Below, one piece after another: positions 50,087 through 57,611 of a stretch of 64,000 bases of DNA (its first letter is position 1; the number at the start of each line of letters is the position of its first letter). The translations under genes were made by a program, and so were the position numbers. The notes below the pieces were generated by a model. The model saw only the letters and a program-made list of their open reading frames with translations. It was not told where the DNA came from and did no database searches. This stretch comes from RYN-230 sp963834515 (lineage in GTDB: Bacteria > Actinomycetota > Actinomycetes > Streptosporangiales > Streptosporangiaceae), in assembly GCA_963834515.1 (NCBI GenBank), contig CAWICB010000001.1:186001-250000 (forward strand). The letters run 5' to 3'.

Positions 50087-51976
50087 TCAGCTGTGGCTCC
50101 GCAAGACCGGTCGCAGCGCATCGAGGGTGGCCGGGTCGTCGATAGTGGAGGGCACAGACTCGTCATTGTTGCCGTCGGCGATACCGCGCATGGTCTTGCG
50201 CAGAATCTTTCCCGAACGGGTCTTCGGCAATCCCGCTATGACGTCGACCCGGCGCAGCGCGGCGACGGCGCCGATCCGGGTCCGGACCAGGCGGACAAGC
50301 TCGGCGCTCAGCACGTCGGGGTCGGTTTCGATACCAGCTTTGAGCACCACGAACCCGCGTGGGATCTGGCCTTTGAGTGAGTCATTGACCCCAATGACCG
50401 CGCATTCAGCCACGGCCGGATGGCTGGCGAGTATCTCCTCCATCTCCCCGGTGGAAAGCCGGTGCCCGGCGACGTTGATGACGTCGTCAGTGCGGCCCAT
50501 CACATAGAGGTAGCCTTCCTCGTCACGGAATCCCCCGTCCCCGGTGATGTAGAAGCCGGGATGCTGGACGAGGTAGGAGTCGATGAACCGCTGGTCATCT
50601 CCCCACAGGGTGGTCAGGCAGCCCGGCGGCAGCGGCAGCCGGAGCACGATCTCCCCGGTGCTGCCGGACGGGACGTCGGTGCCGGTGACCGCGTCGACCA
50701 CGTGCAAGTCGTAGCCGGGTACCGGCACGCTCGGCGAGCCCGGCTTAGTGGGCAGCGGGTCAAGGCCCATCAGGTCGGCCGCGATTGGCCAGCCGGTCTC
50801 GGTCTGCCACCAGTGGTCGATTACCGGGACGTCGAGCAGTTCGCCCGCCCACCGGTAGGTTTCCGGATCGAGCCGCTCGCCGGCCAGGAACAGGTACTGG
50901 AAGTGCGACAGGTCGTACTTCGTGGCGAAGTGACCGGCCGGGTCTTCCTTCTTGATGGCGCGGAACGCAGTGGGCGCGGTGAACAACGCCTTGACTTTGT
51001 GCTCAGCGATTACCCGCCAGAATGCTCCGGGGTCCGGGGTGCCGACTGGCTTGCCCTCGTATAGCACCGTGGTGCAGCCCGCCAGCAGCGGCGCGTAGAC
51101 GATGTAGGAATGCCCGACCACCCAGCCGATATCGGACGCGGCCCAGAACACCTCGCCGGGCTTGATGTCGTAGATGTTGTCCATGCTCCAGCGCAGCACG
51201 ACGGCGTGGCCGCCGTTGTCGCGGACCACGCCCTTCGGCTTCGCGGTCGTGCCGGACGTGTACAGGATGTAAAGCGGGTCGGTGGCCGCGACCGGGACGC
51301 AGGCGGCGGGCTCGGCGGCCGCTATCGCCTGCTGCCAGTCCAGGTCACGGCCCTCGGTCAGCGTCGCCACAGCCTGCGGCCGCTGCAGAATCACGCACCG
51401 GCTCGGCTTGGCCGAGGCCAGCTCGATCGCCTTGTCCAGGATCGGCTTGTACTCCAGCACCCGGCTGACCTCTATGCCGCAGGACGCCGTCACGACGACC
51501 TTAGGTGCCGCATCGTCGATGCGGGCCGCCAGTTCGGGCGCGGCGAAGCCGCCGAACACGACCGAGTGCACGGCGCCGATCCGGGCGCAGGCGAGCATCG
51601 CGACCACGGCCTCGGGGATCATCGGCATGTAGATCACCACGCGGTCACCGGCGTCCGTGCCGAGGCTGCGCAGGACGCCGGCGAACCGCTCCACCTGATC
51701 CAGCAGTTCGCGGTAGGTGAAGGTGCGGCTGGTGCCGGTCACCGGGCTGTCGTAGATCAGCGCCGCCTGGTCGCCACGGCCATCGCGTACATGCCGGTCC
51801 ACCGCGTTGAAGCAGGTGTTCAGCAAGCCGTCGGCGAACCAGCGGTAAAACGGCGGGTTGGTCCTGTCCAGCACCACCGTCGGTGCGCGATACCAGTCGA
51901 TCCCGTCGGCTGCCGCGCCCCAGAAGCGGTCCGGGTCGGTAAGGCTCTGCTGGAACGCTTCCGCGTAACGGCCCAT
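50087..51976 (-). CDS. prpE: Propionyl-CoA synthetase (acyl-CoA synthetase, PrpE/ACSS3 type)
   Basis: 629 residues from ATG 51976. ANL-superfamily motifs: LYILYTSGTTAKPKGVVRDN (P-loop), WAASDIGWVVGHSYIVYAPL, DHWWQTETGWPIA, YITGDGGFRDEEGYLYVMGR and the C-terminal lysine motif KTRSGKILRKTMR, which is also the usual acetylation control site. The VVRDNGGHAVVL stretch and N-terminal SLTDPDRFWGAAADGIDWYR fit propionyl-CoA synthetases rather than acetyl-CoA synthetase. It activates propionate, perhaps acetate, with ATP and CoA. The acetate-transporter gene ends 56 bp upstream in the same direction, so uptake and activation are linked. Confidence 0.92.
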   Translation of the reverse strand: MGRYAEAFQQSLTDPDRFWGAAADGIDWYRAPTVVLDRTNPPFYRWFADGLLNTCFNAVDRHVRDGRGDQAALIYDSPVTGTSRTFTYRELLDQVERFAGVLRSLGTDAGDRVVIYMPMIPEAVVAMLACARIGAVHSVVFGGFAAPELAARIDDAAPKVVVTASCGIEVSRVLEYKPILDKAIELASAKPSRCVILQRPQAVATLTEGRDLDWQQAIAAAEPAACVPVAATDPLYILYTSGTTAKPKGVVRDNGGHAVVLRWSMDNIYDIKPGEVFWAASDIGWVVGHSYIVYAPLLAGCTTVLYEGKPVGTPDPGAFWRVIAEHKVKALFTAPTAFRAIKKEDPAGHFATKYDLSHFQYLFLAGERLDPETYRWAGELLDVPVIDHWWQTETGWPIAADLMGLDPLPTKPGSPSVPVPGYDLHVVDAVTGTDVPSGSTGEIVLRLPLPPGCLTTLWGDDQRFIDSYLVQHPGFYITGDGGFRDEEGYLYVMGRTDDVINVAGHRLSTGEMEEILASHPAVAECAVIGVNDSLKGQIPRGFVVLKAGIETDPDVLSAELVRLVRTRIGAVAALRRVDVIAGLPKTRSGKILRKTMRGIADGNNDESVPSTIDDPATLDALRPVLRSHS

Positions 51977-52032
51977 GGCTGCTCTCTCCTCACCGTCCGT
52001 ACCAGGTAACTGCGGTTCAGGCGCCCTCGCGC

Positions 52033-52728
52033 CTACTCTTCTCCCAGCGACTCGTTCGGCTTCTTGGCCAGCAGGCCGAGCGGCAGGATCGCGCGGCCAT
52101 AAGTAGCCTCACACACCTCGGCGAGGGACAGGTAGAACGCGCCTGCCGCCACCACCAGGCCGACCCAGCCGCCGGCCCTGATGAGCCCGGACGCCGCTGG
52201 GGTGGGCACGGCCGCCGTGTAGTTGCCGGCGCCCAGCAGGAAGATGGCGACGCCCAGCAGCGTCAGCGTCGTGATCACCGCGACGCTAGTGCGTAGCGAA
52301 GCGGCCAGCATGACGACGGTGAAGATACCGAAGGCGAACAGGAACAGGCCGAGCGCGTGACCTACCTGGGTCACCGGGACGGCCTTGAGGAAGAACTCGG
52401 CGATGGCGAACAGGGACAGCCAGAATGCGCCGTACCCGGTGAACAGCATGCCGCCGAACGTGTTGCCCATGCGCAGCTGGATCACCCCGGCGATCAGCTG
52501 GGTCAGCCCGCCGAAGGCGAAAGCGACGCCGAAGACCACGGGCAGGGTACCGAAGTTGACCACGTTGGCATTGATCATGCTGAGCATGAAGGTGGTAGTC
52601 GCGAAGCCGGCCAGGGCGAGTGGTGCGGAGTTCCCCCACACCACTCCGGTGGCTGTCGCAGGAACCGCAGGTGCCGGTGCGGGTGCACTAGCTGCTGCGG
52701 GCCGACTGTCATGGTCGATGGAAGCCAT
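52033..52728 (-). CDS. Acetate/succinate uptake transporter (GPR1/FUN34/SatP family)
   Basis: 231 residues from ATG 52728 with a GGGGGG ribosome site. Six hydrophobic helices: PLALAGFATTTFMLSMINAN, LPVVFGVAFAFGGLTQLIAG, FGGMLFTGYGAFWLSLFAIA and the next three. The family signature NPAPLGL is here NSAPLALAG, one residue different. Members are proton-coupled acetate (or succinate) channels in the cytoplasmic membrane. The N-terminal 30 residues are Ala/Pro-rich; the C-terminus ends KKPNESLGEE. It forms an operon with prpE. Confidence 0.92.
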   Translation of the reverse strand: MASIDHDSRPAAASAPAPAPAVPATATGVVWGNSAPLALAGFATTTFMLSMINANVVNFGTLPVVFGVAFAFGGLTQLIAGVIQLRMGNTFGGMLFTGYGAFWLSLFAIAEFFLKAVPVTQVGHALGLFLFAFGIFTVVMLAASLRTSVAVITTLTLLGVAIFLLGAGNYTAAVPTPAASGLIRAGGWVGLVVAAGAFYLSLAEVCEATYGRAILPLGLLAKKPNESLGEE

Positions 52729-52990
52729 CTGATCCCCCCACAAGTATGTGGTTGATTGTGGCGAGCATGCGCTTATAGGGCACCTGCACACAGATGCCAT
52801 AAGTCCCGAAAAGACCCTGCCAGAAGTAAGTCCTGCCCCTGCTCTTCGCGGGCCTGCTGATGGTGGGCTGACCGCCGAACCCGAGGGGGAGGCAGACGAG
52901 GCGGTGCTCGCCGTCGATGCGCCGCGACCAGGCGCCGGGTAGCCCCGGTCTTCACATACCAGCCTGCCCCGCCGTAAAATCGCAGATCAG

Positions 52991-53016
52991 GGCCTCTTCC
53001 ATCCATGAGAGAGGCC
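52991..53016. terminator. Weak terminator-like hairpin
   Basis: GGCCTCT and AGAGGCC pair around a 12-nt loop, followed by TTCC. It sits in the 800-bp gap between satP and the biosynthetic cluster. No gene on either strand clearly ends here. Confidence 0.35.
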
Positions 53017-53325
53017 TTCCGCATACCCGGGGTTTACTGAATCTTGGGTCATGGCTGGTCGGCTTTCCAGAGTTAACTTCCTGCTAGCTGACCTCCCAGC
53101 CGTCCAGTTAGCGGTAAGTTCCTGGCAACATGGTCTGCCTTGCGTCACTGGCGGTGGATATCAAAACGTCCTGGACGCCCTATGAGGTCGGCCAGGGGGT
53201 GTGGCTCGGAGTGACGATCGGCTTCCCGGTCGCACGTCGTGACTTCAGGCCAGGCTCGCGCAGAGTAAACCCCTCATGGCATGTCAGCGTCTTGTCCACG
53301 TATGGCCGGTACCTAGGAGGAAGTT

Positions 53326-53433
53326 GTGACTGGCGGGAAGCGGTGGCAACCCAGATTCCGGCGCGATGCCTGTCGTTCCACGGCTCGCGACGGAGGGACT
53401 CTGGCTACGGGCCTGGCTGGCGTCCGGCGGTGA
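53326..53433 (+). CDS. Possible 35-residue peptide before the biosynthetic cluster
   Basis: GTG 53326 follows an excellent AGGAGGAAGTT ribosome site and opens 36 codons (TGGKRWQPRFRRDACRSTAR, stop TGA 53431-53433), 97 bp before the dehydrogenase gene. It is basic and has one Cys. It may be a leader peptide that tunes cluster expression or a chance frame. Apart from this and the hairpin at 52991, the stretch 52729-53530 contains no supported gene. Confidence 0.3.
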   Translation: MTGGKRWQPRFRRDACRSTARDGGTLATGLAGVRR

Positions 53434-53530
53434 GGCTCCGGGGGGCCGCCGCCATGCCCCGGCTTGGGGGAGCATGGCGGGTTCCAGCCACAACTGGCCG
53501 GGAGACCAGGCTTGCGGGCAGGGGGACGGC

Positions 53531-54676
53531 ATGGATTTCTCACTGAGCGCCGAGCAGCGGGAGCTGACCGAGGCGGCGGTCGACTTCGCCCGGCGGGAGC
53601 TTAACCGGGATCTGGCCCAGCACGAGGATGCGGGGGAGTTCCCGCGTGAGGCGTGGCTGGCGTGTGCCAAGTTCGGGGTCCAGGGTCTGCCGGTCCCGGC
53701 TGGGCTGGGTGGGGCGGGCAGCGACATCGTTACTACGGCGCTGGTGATGGAGGCGCTGGGGTATGGGTGCCGGGATAATGGGCTGTTGTTTTCGCTTAAT
53801 GCGCAGATGTGGAGTGTGCAGCTGCCGTTGCTGATGTTTGGCAGCGCGGCGCAGCAGCGGGCGTACCTGCCGGGGATGGTGTCGGGGGATCTGATCGGTG
53901 CGCATGGGATGACGGAGCCGGGTTCTGGTTCTGATGCGCTGCATATGCAGACCCGGGCTGAGCGGTGCGGGGAGGGTTACCTGCTGAAGGGGGTTAAGCA
54001 GTACATCACGAACGCGCCGGTGGCGGATGTGCTGCTGGTTTATGCTGCCGTCGCGGGCCGGCCGGGGCTGGCTGGGCTGTCGGCGTTTTTGGTGGAGGCC
54101 GGGACGCCGGGGCTGGTGGTGAGCAGCAGTTTCGCGAAGATGGGCCTGCGGACTTCGCCGATGGGTGAGATCACGCTGGATGGCTGCCTGGTGCCGGCGG
54201 CGAGCCGGCTGGGGCCGGAGGGGGCGGGGATGGCCATCTTCAGCTCGTCCATGGAGTGGGAACGCAGTTGCCTGTTCGCCAGCGTGGTGGGGGCGATGCG
54301 GCGGCAGCTGGAGGCGTGTGTGGCTTATGCGCGGTCGCGGGAGCAGTTCGGCCAGCCCATCGGCAAGTTCCAGGGGGTGTCGGGCAAGCTGGCCGACATG
54401 TATGTGCGGCTGGAGGCGGCCCGGTCGCTGATCTACCGGGTGGCGTGGCTCAAGCAGCAGGGCAGGTCGGCGCCGGCTGAGGCGGCCGCGGCCAAGCTGT
54501 TCACCAGCGAGGCGTTCGTGCGGTCGTCCCAGGACGCGATCCAGATCCACGGCGCGTGGGGCTACCTGAAAGACGCGGGCATCGAGCGGGACCTGCGCGA
54601 TGCGGTGGCCAGCACCATCTACTCCGGAACCTCGGAGATCCAGCGGGTGGTGCTGGCCGGGATGCTCGGGCTATGA
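53531..54676 (+). CDS. Acyl-CoA dehydrogenase-fold enzyme, probable prolyl-carrier-protein dehydrogenase
   Basis: 381 residues from ATG 53531; family similarity starts at MDFSLSAEQRELTEA. FAD/substrate motifs: GAHGMTEPGSGSD, YITNAPVADVLLVYA, MEWERSCLFASVVGAM, YARSREQFGQPIGKFQGV, SGTSEIQR. The canonical medium-chain catalytic Glu (YEGT) is replaced: the text is IYSGT with Ser365. Instead Glu244 in MEWER aligns by eye with the isovaleryl-CoA-dehydrogenase-type base used by enzymes that oxidise carrier-bound proline to pyrrole-2-carboxylate. First gene of a five-gene run with adenylation enzyme and carrier protein, as in pyrrole-starter pathways. Substrate is inferred, not shown. Confidence 0.85.
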   Translation: MDFSLSAEQRELTEAAVDFARRELNRDLAQHEDAGEFPREAWLACAKFGVQGLPVPAGLGGAGSDIVTTALVMEALGYGCRDNGLLFSLNAQMWSVQLPLLMFGSAAQQRAYLPGMVSGDLIGAHGMTEPGSGSDALHMQTRAERCGEGYLLKGVKQYITNAPVADVLLVYAAVAGRPGLAGLSAFLVEAGTPGLVVSSSFAKMGLRTSPMGEITLDGCLVPAASRLGPEGAGMAIFSSSMEWERSCLFASVVGAMRRQLEACVAYARSREQFGQPIGKFQGVSGKLADMYVRLEAARSLIYRVAWLKQQGRSAPAEAAAAKLFTSEAFVRSSQDAIQIHGAWGYLKDAGIERDLRDAVASTIYSGTSEIQRVVLAGMLGL

Positions 54677-54728
54677 GCCACCCGGGCCGGCCGGGCATTG
54701 CGCCCGGGGCAATCAGGAGGGAAGCGTC

Positions 54729-56279
54729 ATGGCGTACCTGTTGCAGCAGCTGCTGACCGAGGCGGCGGCGCGGCAGCCGGGCCGGCCAGCGGTGGCGGCC
54801 GGGGACGGCCTGCTTACCTATCAGGAGCTGGACCGGCTGAGCAACCAGGTGGCCCGGGCGCTGCTGGGCCAGGGCGTGGCCCCCGGCGACCGGGTGGGGA
54901 TCCTCGCGCCCAAGTCAGCGGCGGCCATCGTGGCCGTCTACGGGGTGCTGAAGGCGGGGGCCTGCTACGTGCCGCTCGACCCGAAGGCACCCGCCGCCCG
55001 GCTGAGCCACATCGTGCGGGACAGCGGCGCCGCCGTGATCGTGGCCGACGACGCGCGGGTGCCGCAGGCGGCCGCGCTGGTGAGCACGATCATCCAGCCG
55101 TCAGCGGTGGCCGGGGAGCCGGCCGGGCCGCTGGCGGCGGGCCGGGCGATCGAGACCGACCTGGCCTACATCCTGTACACGTCCGGGTCAACTGGCACCC
55201 CGAAGGGGGTGATGATCTCCCACCGTAACTCGCTCACGTTCGTCGAGTGGGCGGCAGCCGCGGCGGGGCTCAGGGAGCAGGACCGGGTGTGCAGCCCCGC
55301 CCCGCTGCATTTCGACCTGTCGGTGTTCGACGTCTTCGCCAGCTGCCGGGCCGCCGCCTGCGTGGCCGTGCTGCCCGAGGGGACGGCCACGTTCCCGGTG
55401 CGGATCACCGGGTGGCTGGACGCCGAGCGGGTCAGCGTCTGGTACTCCGTTCCCTCGGTGCTCACCCTGCTCGCCTGCTACGGGAAGCTGGGGCAGTCCG
55501 GCCTGCCGGGCCTGCGGACGGTGATCTTCGCCGGGGAGGTGTTCCCGCCCAGGCACCTCGCCCGGCTGATGACCGAGCTGCCGCACCCGCGCTACCTCAA
55601 CTGGTACGGGCCGACCGAGACGAACGTGTGCACCGCGTTCGAGGTGCCCGCGGGCGGAGCCGGTGCCGGGCCGGTGCCGATCGGGCAGGCCTGCGCCAAC
55701 ACCGAGGTGTTCGCGGTCACCGACGAGGGCCACCGGGTGACCCGGCCCGGCCAGGCCGGAGAGCTGTACGTGCGCGGCCCCTCGCTCATGCGCGGCTACT
55801 GGGGCCAGCCGGCCAAGACCCGCGACGTGCTGGTCCGCCACCCGTTCGGCACCCACGGCGGCGAGCTCGTATACCGGACCGGTGACCTGGTCACCCTGGA
55901 CGAGGCAGGCAACTACGCCTACCTCGGCCGCCGGGACACCATGGTGAAGATCCGCGGCTACCGGGTGGAGCTGGGCGAAGTGGAAGCCGGCCTGTACCGG
56001 CACCCGGCAGTACGGGAAGCAGCCGTGCTGCCGGTGCCTGACGAACTGCTCGGCAGCCGCCTGCGCGCAGTCATCACCACCGACCCAGCCAGCCCGCTGA
56101 ACCGGGAGCAGGTCCTGGACCACTGCCGGCAGTGGCTACCCAGCTACATGGTGCCAGACGTCATCGAATTCCGCGAAACGCTGCCCAAAACCTCGACCGG
56201 CAAGGTCGACCGCACCAGCCTGGCCCGGGAGCAGCCCGAACTGGAGCCGGCCGGAGATCTCGGGCGGAACAACCGCTAG
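54729..56279 (+). CDS. Free-standing amino-acid adenylation enzyme (prolyl-AMP-ligase-like)
   Basis: 516 residues from ATG 54729 with an AGGAGGGA ribosome site, 52 bp after the dehydrogenase. All adenylation cores are present: LTYQELDRLSNQVARAL, ILYTSGSTGTPKGVMISH (A3), LHFDLSVFDVFASC (A4), LNWYGPTETNVC (A5), YRTGDLV (A7), GYRVELGEVEAGL (A8) and Lys492 in KTSTGKVDR (A10). There is no condensation or carrier domain fused. By eye the pocket residues (Asp-Leu-Phe ... Ala-Trp-Val-Cys-Lys) resemble those of PltF/RedM-type prolyl-AMP ligases but differ at several positions, so a proline-like substrate is a hypothesis. It would load the carrier encoded next. Confidence 0.9.
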   Translation: MAYLLQQLLTEAAARQPGRPAVAAGDGLLTYQELDRLSNQVARALLGQGVAPGDRVGILAPKSAAAIVAVYGVLKAGACYVPLDPKAPAARLSHIVRDSGAAVIVADDARVPQAAALVSTIIQPSAVAGEPAGPLAAGRAIETDLAYILYTSGSTGTPKGVMISHRNSLTFVEWAAAAAGLREQDRVCSPAPLHFDLSVFDVFASCRAAACVAVLPEGTATFPVRITGWLDAERVSVWYSVPSVLTLLACYGKLGQSGLPGLRTVIFAGEVFPPRHLARLMTELPHPRYLNWYGPTETNVCTAFEVPAGGAGAGPVPIGQACANTEVFAVTDEGHRVTRPGQAGELYVRGPSLMRGYWGQPAKTRDVLVRHPFGTHGGELVYRTGDLVTLDEAGNYAYLGRRDTMVKIRGYRVELGEVEAGLYRHPAVREAAVLPVPDELLGSRLRAVITTDPASPLNREQVLDHCRQWLPSYMVPDVIEFRETLPKTSTGKVDRTSLAREQPELEPAGDLGRNNR

Positions 56280-56308
56280 CAGGCACACGTGGAAGGAAGT
56301 AGCTCAAA

Positions 56309-56572
56309 GTGGAGACGGTCATCAACGATTACATCAGCCGGGAACTCGTCCAGGACCCGGCGCTGCTGCCGCTGGCGAACGATACGTCACTGCTGGACAC
56401 CGGCATCCTGGACTCGCTGAGCCTGCTCCGGCTGGTGGTCTTCCTGGAAGAGCGGTTCGGGACCTCAATGGGCGACGCGGACCTGCTCCCCGAGAACTTC
56501 TCCAGCGTGGACACTATCTGCGCCTACCTCCGCGCCCGGGAGCCCGGGAAGCAGGGGGCTGTGCATGACTGA
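56309..56572 (+). CDS. Stand-alone peptidyl/acyl carrier protein
   Basis: 87 residues from GTG 56309 with a GGAAGGAAG ribosome site. Acidic four-helix carrier with phosphopantetheine serine Ser36 in LDTGILDSLSLLRLVVFLEE (in part) and the usual downstream helix. It resembles PltL/RedO-type free carriers that hold prolyl groups for oxidation. It lies 29 bp after the adenylation gene and overlaps the next start by 8 bp, so the genes are co-translated. No phosphopantetheinyl transferase is in the window. Confidence 0.9.
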   Translation: METVINDYISRELVQDPALLPLANDTSLLDTGILDSLSLLRLVVFLEERFGTSMGDADLLPENFSSVDTICAYLRAREPGKQGAVHD

Positions 56573-57611
56573 AAGCCGCGGGAGAAAGCTGCTGCGCAAC
56601 CTAGACCACGTGGTCTACTGGTGGGCAGCGGCGCCGGTCCTGGGGCGCCTGCCGCCCGGCCTCGGCTATCGCATGGCATGCTGGCGGGGCGACTGGTTCT
56701 TCTGGTCCCAGGCCGGGAAGCGCGCCGAGATGGCCCACAACTTGCGGCTGGTGCTCGGGGACGAGGTCAGCCCGGCGGCGGCGCAGCAGATAACCCGGGA
56801 CTGGTTCCGCCTCGCCTCCTGTGAGGTGGTCGACCTGAAGCGGCTGCGGCACCAGGCGGAGCCGCTGCGGCGGCTGGTCGAGATCCGCGGCCGGGAACAC
56901 GTGGAGGCCGCGCTGGCCGCGGGCAAGGGAGCCATCATTTGCACCGGCCACTTCGGCTCCCATAGCAGCGCTTTCTCGGTGCTGCACGCCAGCGGTTTCC
57001 CGGTCACCACCATCGGGCGCTGGTGGTACAAGTACGCACCCGACATTTCATCCGCCGAGCGGCGGCTGTGGGACCTGTACCTCAGGCCGGTGCGGCGCCA
57101 CCGGCAGCGGCCGAACATCGAGCCGTGGCCGGGCCGGCCCGAGGTCGCGGCGCTGGCGGCTGCCGCGCTGCGGGCCAACGAGGTGGTGACGATCTCGATC
57201 GACGCGCCGCCGCTGGACAGCGACCGGGCCCGGGCCGTCCAGGTGCCCTTCCTCGGCCGCCGGGCCGGGCTGCTGCCGGGGGCGGTGGCGCTCGCCCAGG
57301 TAACCGGTGCGCCGCTGCTCATGGCGTTCCCGTATCGCGCGGCCGACTATTACCACCAGGTGCTGGAGATCTCCGCGCCGGTGCCGGCGGCGGGAAAAAT
57401 CACGGCCGTATTCGAGCGGTGCGCCGCCGAGGTGAGCGCCGCCATCCAGCGCAGCCCGGCCCATTGGGAATTCTGGGCGAAAACGGGCGATCTGGCCGAT
57501 CTTGGGCTGATCCCCCGGCAGCGGGACACATCAGCGGCCGCGGGGCCGGACCTTCCACCCGGGAGTTTTCTGCATGATGAATCACCAGACAGCGTCCCGG
57601 CTCGGGGCTGA
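56565..57611 (+). CDS. LpxL/HtrB-like acyltransferase
   Basis: 348 residues from ATG 56565, overlapping the carrier gene. PF03279-type lipid acyltransferase features: LDHVVYWWAAAPVLGRLPPG start, MAHNLRLVLGDEVSP, CEVVDLKRLRHQAEPLRRLV, GAIICTGHFGSHSSAFSVLH, and DAPPLDSDRARAVQVPFLGR. The catalytic HX4(D/E) motif is altered: His129 is present but position 134 is Ser, so either a neighbouring residue serves or the chemistry differs. Family members take acyl groups from a carrier to lipid A or to PIM mannose. Here it may move the carrier-bound unit to a lipid or amine acceptor, an unusual partner for a pyrrole-type module. Confidence 0.8.
   Translation: MTESRGRKLLRNLDHVVYWWAAAPVLGRLPPGLGYRMACWRGDWFFWSQAGKRAEMAHNLRLVLGDEVSPAAAQQITRDWFRLASCEVVDLKRLRHQAEPLRRLVEIRGREHVEAALAAGKGAIICTGHFGSHSSAFSVLHASGFPVTTIGRWWYKYAPDISSAERRLWDLYLRPVRRHRQRPNIEPWPGRPEVAALAAAALRANEVVTISIDAPPLDSDRARAVQVPFLGRRAGLLPGAVALAQVTGAPLLMAFPYRAADYYHQVLEISAPVPAAGKITAVFERCAAEVSAAIQRSPAHWEFWAKTGDLADLGLIPRQRDTSAAAGPDLPPGSFLHDESPDSVPARG

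Noticed and set aside
48798..50507. 569-codon plus-strand frame
   Set aside because: Antisense to the IS1380 transposase and prpE, with no recognisable domain.
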